From the NCBI GenBank assembly GCA_900319385.1, contig ONOG01000014.1:19780-83779 (forward strand): DNA of 64,000 nucleotides, read 5' to 3'. Positions 49,452 through 57,062 of the stretch are shown piece by piece (the first letter of the stretch is position 1; the number at the start of each line of letters is the position of its first letter). The translations under genes were made by a program, and so were the position numbers. This DNA comes from an uncultured Prevotellaceae bacterium (lineage in GTDB: Bacteria > Bacteroidota > Bacteroidia > Bacteroidales > Bacteroidaceae). The notes under the pieces are model-generated. The model was given only the letters and a program-made list of their open reading frames with translations. It was not told where the DNA came from and did no database searches.

Positions 49452-50594
49452 ATGGCCGGCCTATACCTACATATTCCCTTTTGCCAGTCGCGCTGCATCT
49501 ACTGCGACTTCTACTCGACCACGCAAGCCGATCTGCGCGACCGCTATGTCGAAGCGCTGAGCCAGGAAATCGCAGCGAGGGCCACGGGACAGTTCGCCAC
49601 GCTCTACGTCGGAGGCGGCACCCCCTCGCAACTCACGGCCCCGCAGCTCGACCGACTCTTCACCGCCATTCATCGCCATGCGCAACTCGACGCCGATGCC
49701 GAGGTGACGTTGGAGTGCAACCCCGACGACGTGACGCCCGACCTCCTGCACCAGCTCCGTGCGTTGGGTGTCAACCGCCTGTCGATGGGCATCCAAACGT
49801 TCGACGACCGTCTGCTCCGTTTTCTTCGCCGGCGTCACTCTGCCGAACAAGCCATCCGCGCCGTCGGCATGGCGCAGGCGCAGGGTTTCGACAACCTGAG
49901 CATCGACCTCATGTTCGGCTTCCCCGTTTTTTCCCACTCCCAACCCGTACACCGCGACCGTGACGCGGCTGTCAGCGCATTTTCTGCCGACCTCACCACC
50001 GCGCTGAGTCTCGGCATCCAGCACCTCTCAGCCTACAGCCTGATGTACGAACCTGGCACAGCGCTCACCCGCCTTCGCGACAGCGGCCAGCTGCACGAGG
50101 CCGACGACGAAACCACCCTCGCCATGTACGAGCAGCTCATCGACCGCACTGCCGAGGCGGGCTTCGAACACTACGAAATCAGTAACTTCGCACTGCCAGG
50201 CCACCGTTCGCGACACAACAGCAGCTATTGGGACGACACGCCCTACACAGGGCTCGGAGCTGGTGCCCATTCTTACGACGGAAGCACACGCTACTACCAC
50301 CCCGACGACCTCACAGCCTACCTCAGCAACCCCCTCAGCCTGGTCAGCGAAACATTAAGCCCCACCGAACACTATAATGAATATGTGATGACGCGCCTGC
50401 GCACCCGCGAAGGCATCCACCTGCCCAGCCTTCTACGCCGTTTCGGTCCGCAGCTCTATCGCTACTGCCTCGCCATGGCGAAACCCCACCTCGGCGCAGG
50501 CCGACTGAGCAAAGACGGGCAGCATTACCTGCGACTCACACGTCAAGGACTCTTCGTCAGCGACGACATCATGTCCGATCTGGTGAAAGTGTAA
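49452..50594 (+). CDS. hemW: HemW-type radical SAM heme chaperone
   Basis: 380 residues from ATG 49452. Radical-SAM cysteines C11, C15 and C18 in HIPFCQSRCIYCDF; then LYVGGGTPSQL, LECNPDDVTPDLL, GVNRLSMGIQTFDDRLL, HLSAYSLMYEPGTAL and HYEISNFALPGHRSRHNSSYWDDTPYTGLGAGAHSY. The CxxxCxxC without a further Cys in this motif points to HemW rather than coproporphyrinogen dehydrogenase. It inserts heme into respiratory enzymes. Coupled with nrnA. Confidence 0.92.
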   Translation: MAGLYLHIPFCQSRCIYCDFYSTTQADLRDRYVEALSQEIAARATGQFATLYVGGGTPSQLTAPQLDRLFTAIHRHAQLDADAEVTLECNPDDVTPDLLHQLRALGVNRLSMGIQTFDDRLLRFLRRRHSAEQAIRAVGMAQAQGFDNLSIDLMFGFPVFSHSQPVHRDRDAAVSAFSADLTTALSLGIQHLSAYSLMYEPGTALTRLRDSGQLHEADDETTLAMYEQLIDRTAEAGFEHYEISNFALPGHRSRHNSSYWDDTPYTGLGAGAHSYDGSTRYYHPDDLTAYLSNPLSLVSETLSPTEHYNEYVMTRLRTREGIHLPSLLRRFGPQLYRYCLAMAKPHLGAGRLSKDGQHYLRLTRQGLFVSDDIMSDLVKV

Positions 50595-50747
50595 AACAAA
50601 AGTGTGCACGCAAACAACGCAAAACTTACTGTCCTTTTTCACCAAACTTTACATACCATATCGGAAAAGTTACATAAAAAATCGAAAAAATTGTGTTAAA
50701 AACAAAAAAAAACCGCGTTTTCGAGAACAACGTATCGGAAAAGTCCG

Positions 50748-50755
50748 TAACTTTG
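50748..50755 (+). promoter_or_regulatory. -7 box TAACTTTG of the small lipoprotein gene
   Basis: Exact TAnnTTTG match about 52 bases before ATG 50808. A direct repeat TATCGGAAAAGT occurs at 50659-50670 and 50733-50744 and could be an operator pair. Confidence 0.6.
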
Positions 50756-50807
50756 CAGCGTTTTTAAGAAGCAACTTAATGTTTAACAATTAAAAAGTAA
50801 AAGTAAA

Positions 50808-50999
50808 ATGAAAAAGTTGGTATTTGCATTCGCAGCTATCGTAGCAGTATCTTTCGCTTCTTGCACAGGTACAACTCAGAACACTCAGGTCGCTGACTCT
50901 GACACTGTCGTTGTTGAAGAAGTAGCTGAGACTGTTGACTCTGTTGCTGACACTCTCGCTGCTGCCGTTGACTCGGCTGCTGCTGTTGTTGCTGAATAA
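50808..50999 (+). CDS. Small acidic lipoprotein
   Basis: 63 residues: MKKLVFAFAAIVAVSFASC with Cys19 in the lipobox, then Thr/Asp/Val/Ala-rich low-complexity sequence (VADSDTVVVEEVAETVDSVADTLAAAVDSAAAVVAE). A helical, highly acidic surface lipoprotein of a sort common and abundant in Bacteroidetes; function unknown. Own promoter and terminator, so a strong single-gene transcript is likely. Confidence 0.75.
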   Translation: MKKLVFAFAAIVAVSFASCTGTTQNTQVADSDTVVVEEVAETVDSVADTLAAAVDSAAAVVAE

Positions 51000-51062
51000 T
51001 CAGCCGCTACAAGCTAAGCGAAAACAATTACCCTTGGGCTCAGAGCCCATCGCGAAAATTGG

Positions 51063-51096
51063 ATCTGCAAGGTGTGAACCTCGCAGATTTTTTTTT
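51063..51096 (+). terminator. Terminator of the small lipoprotein gene
   Basis: ATCTGC(A)AGGT...ACCT(C)GCAGAT stem followed by nine Ts. Confidence 0.82.
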
Positions 51097-51149
51097 GCAA
51101 AAAAGTAAGCCGCACTCTGCACTCCGACTGAAGCCCTGCATAGATACGG

Positions 51150-51199
51150 ACAACGCGGATGACATGGTTTTCTTCTTCCATGTCATCCGCGTTGTTTTT
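51150..51199. terminator. Bidirectional terminator, 18-bp perfect stem
   Basis: 51150-51167 (ACAACGCGGATGACATGG) pairs perfectly with 51178-51195, then TTTTTG on the right and an A-poor left side. It closes the ECF sigma gene on the minus strand and backs up the lipoprotein terminator. Confidence 0.75.
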
Positions 51200-51230
51200 G
51201 ACAGTCAAACTATTCGGAGTGCGCCTTTCC

Positions 51231-51860
51231 TTACACTGCGAGGCTGATGTCGTACTGCTTGGCGAGCTTACGCATGTTGATGAGGGCGTAGCGCATGCGG
51301 CCGAGGGCTGTGTTGATGCTGACGTTGGTGAGCTCAGCGATTTCCTTGAAACTGAGGTCCTGGTAGAATCGCATGAGGACGACTTCGCGCTGGGTCTTCG
51401 GCAGCAGGCGGATGAGAGCCTTGACCTCGTTCAGCGTCTGGGCGTCGATCATTTCGCGCTCGCGGTTTTCATCGACACTGATGGCGGCGTTGCTGAAGAG
51501 ATCGACTTCGCTTTCGTCGTTGGACAGGAGCACATTGGCCTGACGCTGACGGTGATGGTCTATGATCAGGTTGTGGGCAATGCGCATCACCCACGAGGCA
51601 AACTTACCGTTTTCGGTGTACTGTCCGTTCTGCAACTTGGTGATGATACGGATAAAGCAGTCCTGGAAGAGATCCTGTGCGGTCTCCTCGTCCTGTACGG
51701 AGTATGCGATGTAGGTGTAAACTTTGCTTTCGTAGCGCTGTAGTAGTTTGTCGAAAGCGGCGTTATTACCTTTAATGTAGGCAGCGACCAACTGTTCGTC
51801 GGTTTCGTCGGCGAGACGTCTTCTGCTGGTTAGGCTGCTGACTGTTTTGTTCGAAACCAT
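51231..51860 (-). CDS. ECF-type RNA polymerase sigma factor
   Basis: 209 residues. Region 2: DEQLVAAYIKGNNAAFDKLLQRYESKVYTYIAYSVQDEETAQDLFQDCFIRII, KFASWVMRIAHNLIIDHHRQ. Region 4: ALIRLLPKTQREVVLMRFYQDLSFKEIAELTNVSINTALGRMRYALINMRKL. No anti-sigma gene follows directly, so it may be one of the stand-alone Bacteroidetes ECF factors under other control. The spacer with ISVDENREREMIDAQ is acidic, as usual. Confidence 0.94.
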   Translation of the reverse strand: MVSNKTVSSLTSRRRLADETDEQLVAAYIKGNNAAFDKLLQRYESKVYTYIAYSVQDEETAQDLFQDCFIRIITKLQNGQYTENGKFASWVMRIAHNLIIDHHRQRQANVLLSNDESEVDLFSNAAISVDENREREMIDAQTLNEVKALIRLLPKTQREVVLMRFYQDLSFKEIAELTNVSINTALGRMRYALINMRKLAKQYDISLAV

Positions 51861-52091
51861 TAGGCTTTTTTCAGATTAGTTTAGCGTAATGTTCGTGCAA
51901 TAAGCAATAACGTTTTTTAAATTAATAATTAAAAATTAAAAAATAAGATTCTGGGGTCGGCACGTTGGGCTTAGTCCCAAAACCGGATGCAAATTAACAG
52001 AATATCTACGGAAGTGCCAAATCCTTTGACAAAAAATTTACCGATTGTCACACTTTTTTAACACATTGTACACAATAAGGACAAATTGGAG
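51861..52091. other. Gene-free stretch between ECF sigma and fmt
   Basis: 230 bp with an AT-rich ATTAATAATTAAAAATTAAAA phrase near 51921-51940 and a GC-richer piece (TCGGCACGTTGGGCTTAGTC). No open frame or terminator of note; the ECF promoter should be here, but no exact TAnnTTTG box is visible. Confidence 0.4.
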
Positions 52092-53087
52092 TCAACTCAC
52101 GCGGTGCTGATCGCCGATGTGCGAACCACGGAGGAAGTCGGCGACGGGCATACGTCGTTTGCCGGCGAGCTGCAGTTCGGCGATGTCGAGCCAGCCGTCG
52201 GCGCAGGCGATGTGGAGATAGCTGCGGCCGTCGGTGCGGATGGAGCCGGAGGGTTGCGACAGCGTCGCTACATTCCCGACGGCAGGGGCGGGAACGATGC
52301 TTGCCTTGTAGATTTTGAGGCTCAGGGGCTGGGCGTCGGGCTGCTGCAGTTCGGTCCATGCTGCGGGATAGGGACTGAGGCCTCTGACGAAATTATAGAC
52401 GCGGCGCACGGGCTGTGTCCAGTCGATGCGGCAGGTGTCGCGAAAAATCTTGGGTGCAGGTTTCAGCTCGTCCGCACTGTGGAACAGCTGACTCTGGTCG
52501 ATGGGCTGGATGGTGCCGGCGAGGATGTTATCGACCGTCTCTGTGACGAGCTGTCCGCCGAGCATCATCAGGCGGTCGTGCACGTCGCCCACACAGTCGG
52601 TCTCGGCAATGGGCACGCGGACTTGCTGGATGATGCGTCCGGTGTCGATCTCGTGCTGGAGGAAGAAGGTCGTGATGCCTGTCTCTGTCTCGCCGTTGAT
52701 GACTGCCCAGTTGATGGGTGCCGCACCGCGGTACTGCGGCAGGAGGGAGGCATGAAGGTTGAAGGTGCCCATCGGCGGCATGGCCCAGACCACTTCGGGC
52801 AGCATACGGAAGGCCACGACGATTTGGAGGTCGGCCCGCCACGCCCTGAGCTGCTCCACGAACGTCTCATCTTTGAGCCGTTCGGGTTGGAGCACCGGCA
52901 ATCCGTGTTCGACGGCATATTGCTTGACGGGGCTCGGCTGTAGCACACTGCCGTGGCGGCCCATCGGTTTGTCGGGCATGGTGATGACGCCGACCACGTT
53001 GTATCCGCCTTCGACCAGTGCGCGGAGGCTTTCGACGGCAAACTCGGGCGTACCCATATAGACGATGCGCAGTTCTTCCTTCTTCAT
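52092..53087 (-). CDS. fmt: Methionyl-tRNA formyltransferase
   Basis: 331 residues: RIVYMGTPEFAVESLRALVEGGYNVVGVITMPDKPMGRHG, formyl-transfer core GTFNLHASLLPQYRGAAPINWAVINGETETGITTFFL and C-terminal RVYNFVRGLSPYPAAW. Formylates initiator Met-tRNA using 10-formyl-THF. Normal length. The gene is alone here with its own promoter, whereas in many relatives it stands next to rpe, the ClC channel or Sua5 genes. Confidence 0.97.
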   Translation of the reverse strand: MKKEELRIVYMGTPEFAVESLRALVEGGYNVVGVITMPDKPMGRHGSVLQPSPVKQYAVEHGLPVLQPERLKDETFVEQLRAWRADLQIVVAFRMLPEVVWAMPPMGTFNLHASLLPQYRGAAPINWAVINGETETGITTFFLQHEIDTGRIIQQVRVPIAETDCVGDVHDRLMMLGGQLVTETVDNILAGTIQPIDQSQLFHSADELKPAPKIFRDTCRIDWTQPVRRVYNFVRGLSPYPAAWTELQQPDAQPLSLKIYKASIVPAPAVGNVATLSQPSGSIRTDGRSYLHIACADGWLDIAELQLAGKRRMPVADFLRGSHIGDQHRVS

Positions 53088-53115
53088 GATGCTTTGTCTT
53101 GCTTGAAATCAACTG

Positions 53116-53123
53116 CAAATTTA
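53116..53123 (-). promoter_or_regulatory. -7 box TAAATTTG of fmt
   Basis: Exact TAnnTTTG match 29 bases before ATG 53087. Confidence 0.6.
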
Positions 53124-53255
53124 CGGATTATTCGTCGAAAAGGAAAGCGAAACGCCGAAAAACTACGCCCTCGCCACGGCTCAAATTCGGCACTTGTGGG
53201 AAAAAAACTGAGCTATGGCTCGGTAAAAACTCGACTTCTGTGCGCAAAAAACTCA

Positions 53256-53339
53256 AAATATCATTGAGATTTGTAGAAATATCAATGGTATTTTTGAAAA
53301 CATCAATGGTATTTGTAGAAATATCAGTGATATTTTGAC
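53256..53339 (+). repeat. Four tandem 21-bp palindromic units (operator-like array, copy 2)
   Basis: Units start at 53256, 53277, 53298 and 53319, each exactly 21 bp, of the AAATATCANTGATATTT type with changes. Flanked by ACTCAAAATAT and TTTTGTCCGCAC as at 23439-23520. It lies between fmt and the GH78 gene, about 165 bp upstream of the GH78 promoter box. Confidence 0.7.
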
Positions 53340-53504
53340 TTTTGTCCGCACATCGGTTGGGTTTGCGCTGCGCTGCAGGCAAGAATCGAGTGCGGCGCCG
53401 CTGAGCATTGTGCGCATTGGGCCTGGCGGCAGAGTGAAGGTCAGTTTGCACGAATGTTGATAATAATCGCAAGATGATTTATACTTTTTTTCAATGAAAA
53501 TCCG

Positions 53505-53512
53505 TAACTTTG
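53505..53512 (+). promoter_or_regulatory. -7 box TAACTTTG of the GH78 gene
   Basis: Exact TAnnTTTG match 32 bases before ATG 53545. Confidence 0.65.
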
Positions 53513-53544
53513 CCAACCAGAGCTAACTTTTAACATCTACAAAT

Positions 53545-56500
53545 ATGAGACGCATCATTATTAGTATCGCGTGCGCATGCGCGATGAGTGTGGCCGCACA
53601 GGCCGCTATTCGCATTGGCGAACTGAAGGTGGAGGGCCTGCGCAGTCCTTTGGGCATCGACACGGCTACGCCACGGTTCAGCTGGCAGTTGGAGAGCGAC
53701 CAGCGTGGCTGCCGGCAGACGTCCTACGAACTGACGGTGAGCCGGACCGACGGCACCGTAGTGTGGCAGTCGGGCATGGTGGAAAGTGCGCAACAGACGG
53801 GTATCCAGTACGGCGGCACAGCACTCACGAGCCGCACCGCCTACGTGTGGAGCGTGACGGTGACCGACGCCGACGGCACGAAAGCCACAGCCAGTTCGAC
53901 GTTCGAGACGGCTTTCCTCACGCCCGAGGAATGGACGGCGCAGTGGATTCATGCCGGCAGTGTCAAGCATCAGACGCTCCAACCCCTCGAAGTGAAGTTC
54001 GACCAGGCGCAGACGTGCCGCTACTTGCGTCTGAACGTGACGGAACTGGGCTTGCGTGCATCGACCGACGCAGGGTTCTCGTTCGTCCAGCTGAGCGAAG
54101 TGGAGGTGTATGCCGGCGACGCCAATGTGGCACGTACGGCGAGCCTGAGTGTGGGCAAGGCTGCCGACAACTGGGATTTGCCGTCCTTCGGCTGGGCACT
54201 CAGCAACCTGACCGACGGCAAGGTGGCCGACGCTTCGTCGCTCGGATGGACCACCCAGCAGAATGTCCAGGTGCCGGTGGTGCTGACGATTGACTTAGGT
54301 TCGGTGCAGACCATCGACCGCGTGCTGCTCTATCCGCGCCAGAATGACCATGCCACGGGGCAGCCCGACGACATCGCAGCCAACTTCCCCGCTGCCTTCA
54401 CGCTGCAGACCTCGACCGACGGCTCTGCCTACGACATCGTCTATGAGCAGAAGGCTCAGCGCGAGTCGAAGGTGCCGTATTTCGGCCGAAACGTGGAGAT
54501 CACGAAGCCCGTCAGCCGTGCCCGCATCTATGCTTCGGCTCTGGGTGTGTTCACGATGCAGCTGAACGGACAGCGCGTCACGGATGCCGTGCTCGAACCT
54601 GGCGAAAGTGAATACGAGAAGACGCTGCTCTACTCGACCTACGACGTGACCGGCCTGCTGCGCGAGGGCAGCAACCAGCTCGTGGCGCAGGTGGCTGGCG
54701 GCATCTACGACATAGACTACCTGCAGGGACGCTTCTCCAAGGGCGAAGTGCAGAACAACGGACAGACCGCCCTGCTGACGGAATTGCTGGTGGAATACGC
54801 CGACGGGACGAGCGACACCTTCGTCACCGACGCCTCGTGGGTATGGACTGCCAGTCCGACCACAGGCAGCAACTGGTGGGGCGGCGAGGATTTCGACGCC
54901 CGCCTGCAGGTGGCTGGCACCGCCGACGGCACTGCCGACCTATCGACCTGGCAAAGTGTGAGCGTCATCACGCCCCACTTCCAGAGTCCGCACAGCGGCG
55001 TGAGCGGACATGGCGTGCTGCGCAGCCGCATGTACGAACCGCTGCGCGTGGTCGAGCAGTGGGAGGCTGTCGGAGTGAAAACCATCCAAAGCGGTGGCTA
55101 CACCCTGCGGATGATCGACTTCGGACGTAACTTTGCCGGACAGTACCGCTTCCGTCTGAAGGGCAAGCCTGGGCAGCAAATCAGCCTGCGCTGCGGCGAG
55201 AGCCTCAATCCCGACGGCTCGGTGTATATGGAAAACTTCTACACCGGCCCTTCCGACACGTACGACGTCTATACGTTCAGCGGCGACGAAGCGGGCGAGG
55301 TGTGGGGACCGGAATTCATGTATCACGGCTTCCGCTACCTGCAAATCATCGGCCTGGACGAAGAGCCACGCCCCGAGGATTTCACGGCACTGCGGGTGCG
55401 CAGCGACATGGACCTGATCGGCACGGTGACAACGTCCAACGAACTGGTCAACCAGATTCACGTCATCTGCCGCGACGCCATCGCCTCGCAGCTCTACAAC
55501 TCCATCACCGACTGCCCCCATCGCGAGAAACTGGGCTGGCTCGACGTGCCCAACGAGATGTACACATCGCTGAACATGAATTTCCAGATGGAGAATTTCT
55601 ACAAGAAAGTCGTCCGCGACTGCTTCGACGCTCAGCAGGCAGACGGCCATGTGCCCTCGGTCGCACCCTACTACATGAACGTCTATGGCGACGATGTGAA
55701 CTGGGGCGGTGCCGCCATTTTGGTGCCTTACCGAAACTGGCGCTACTATGGCGACACGTCGCTGATGGAGCAATACTATCCGCAGATGAAGCTGCTGATG
55801 ACGCACTTCGCCAACAACACGACGAACTACCTCATCAACAATTCCTTCAGCGTGCTCTCCGACTGGGGACAGGAAACCGCCGGCGTCAGCCCGATGGTGC
55901 CGACCGAGTTTACGGAAACCTGCACCTACTACTATCTGAACCTCGCCATGGCTGAAATGGCGAAGCAGTTGGGGCACAAAGCAGACCTGCGCAACTATCG
56001 CGAAACGGCCGAAAAGGTGAAGAATGCCTTCAACAAGAAGTTCTACGACGCATCGACAGCCACTTACCACAGCGTGGACGGACACGAGGGCGGGCGCCAG
56101 AGCGAGCAGGCCATGCCGCTCTACTACGGTCTGGTGCCCGAAGGCGACGAACAGCGAGTAGCCGACGTGCTGGCCGCACGTGTGGAGGCTGACGGCTACA
56201 AAATCAAGACGGGAGAAATTGCACTCAAGTGCGTGTTCATGTCGCTGGCGCAGTATGGCTACAACGACATCGTGTGGCAAATGGCGAACCAGACCGACTG
56301 CCCGAGCTATGGCTACTGGGTGGTTCAGGGCTATACGACGACTCCGGAATACTGGGACGTTGGTGCCTTCTCGCAGAACCACTGCATGATGGACCACATC
56401 GAGGAGTGGTTCTACACCCAGCTGGGCGGCATCCGGAACGACGGCATGGCCTTCGACCGCCTGCACATCGCACCCTACCTGCCCGCCGACCTCACATCGT

Positions 56501-56916
56501 GCGACATCAGCACACAGACCCCCTACGGTCCTGTGCGCTCCAGCTGGCAGCGCAGCGACGACGGCGTGACTTTCCACTTCATCGTGCCCGCCGGCAGCGA
56601 GGCGACCCTCGTCATTCCCTGTGCCGACGGACTGGTGGTGAAAGAGGGTGAGACGACGGTCAAAGCTGGCGAGAACAGCATTGTCAGCGTGGACTATGCC
56701 AATGGTCTGGCCACACTGGTGGTCGGCAGCGGCGACTATACGTTGACGACGGGTGCCGACGACGAACCCACCGCCATCCCTTCAGTCGGCGACGAGGCAC
56801 AGCACGACCTCCCCACCCCTGCGCCCTGGTACGACCTGGCCGGCCGACGCGTCGATAATCCGACGCAGGGGCTATACGTCCAGAATCAGCATAAATATTT
56901 AATCATTAAGAATTAA
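53545..56916 (+). CDS. Secreted GH78 alpha-L-rhamnosidase
   Basis: 1123 residues, signal peptide to about residue 20 (MSVAAQA|A). The N-terminal Bac_rhamnosid_N-like Ig region (VEGLRSPLGIDTATPRFSWQLES) is interrupted by an F5/8-type discoidin-like insert (about 150-300: VQLSEVEVYAGDAN...TIDLGSVQTIDRVLLYPR). The six-hairpin catalytic domain has D656 and E661 in DCPHREKLGWLDVPNEM, matching the acid-residue positions of known rhamnosidases, then NMNFQMENFYKKVVRDCFDAQQADG and GYWVVQGYTTTPEYWD. The C-terminal YDLAGRRVDNPTQGLYV tail resembles that of the GH2 protein. Predicted to release terminal rhamnose from plant cell-wall glycans. Apparently inserted between housekeeping genes. Confidence 0.92.
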   Translation: MRRIIISIACACAMSVAAQAAIRIGELKVEGLRSPLGIDTATPRFSWQLESDQRGCRQTSYELTVSRTDGTVVWQSGMVESAQQTGIQYGGTALTSRTAYVWSVTVTDADGTKATASSTFETAFLTPEEWTAQWIHAGSVKHQTLQPLEVKFDQAQTCRYLRLNVTELGLRASTDAGFSFVQLSEVEVYAGDANVARTASLSVGKAADNWDLPSFGWALSNLTDGKVADASSLGWTTQQNVQVPVVLTIDLGSVQTIDRVLLYPRQNDHATGQPDDIAANFPAAFTLQTSTDGSAYDIVYEQKAQRESKVPYFGRNVEITKPVSRARIYASALGVFTMQLNGQRVTDAVLEPGESEYEKTLLYSTYDVTGLLREGSNQLVAQVAGGIYDIDYLQGRFSKGEVQNNGQTALLTELLVEYADGTSDTFVTDASWVWTASPTTGSNWWGGEDFDARLQVAGTADGTADLSTWQSVSVITPHFQSPHSGVSGHGVLRSRMYEPLRVVEQWEAVGVKTIQSGGYTLRMIDFGRNFAGQYRFRLKGKPGQQISLRCGESLNPDGSVYMENFYTGPSDTYDVYTFSGDEAGEVWGPEFMYHGFRYLQIIGLDEEPRPEDFTALRVRSDMDLIGTVTTSNELVNQIHVICRDAIASQLYNSITDCPHREKLGWLDVPNEMYTSLNMNFQMENFYKKVVRDCFDAQQADGHVPSVAPYYMNVYGDDVNWGGAAILVPYRNWRYYGDTSLMEQYYPQMKLLMTHFANNTTNYLINNSFSVLSDWGQETAGVSPMVPTEFTETCTYYYLNLAMAEMAKQLGHKADLRNYRETAEKVKNAFNKKFYDASTATYHSVDGHEGGRQSEQAMPLYYGLVPEGDEQRVADVLAARVEADGYKIKTGEIALKCVFMSLAQYGYNDIVWQMANQTDCPSYGYWVVQGYTTTPEYWDVGAFSQNHCMMDHIEEWFYTQLGGIRNDGMAFDRLHIAPYLPADLTSCDISTQTPYGPVRSSWQRSDDGVTFHFIVPAGSEATLVIPCADGLVVKEGETTVKAGENSIVSVDYANGLATLVVGSGDYTLTTGADDEPTAIPSVGDEAQHDLPTPAPWYDLAGRRVDNPTQGLYVQNQHKYLIIKN

Positions 56917-57062
56917 AAATTAATAATTAATTATTAATAATTAAAAGCCTGCCGGTTTGGGCTCCTCTTCTCTGCCCTCAGAGGGCTGAGGAGATGGAGT
57001 TTGGGGGTGCGTTGCCCTCCCGCAGGCAATTTTTAATTGTTAATTATTAATTTTTAATTTTC
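56913..57062. repeat. Foldback AT-rich inverted repeat with GC-rich core
   Basis: The left arm (ATTAAAAATTAATAATTA... up to AAAGCCTGC) is complementary to the right arm (GCAGGCAATTTTTAATTG...ATTTTTAATTTT). The core has its own hairpin (CTGCCCTCAGAGGGCTGAG type). It lies exactly between the convergent GH78 and ClC genes and would serve both as terminator. Confidence 0.55.
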
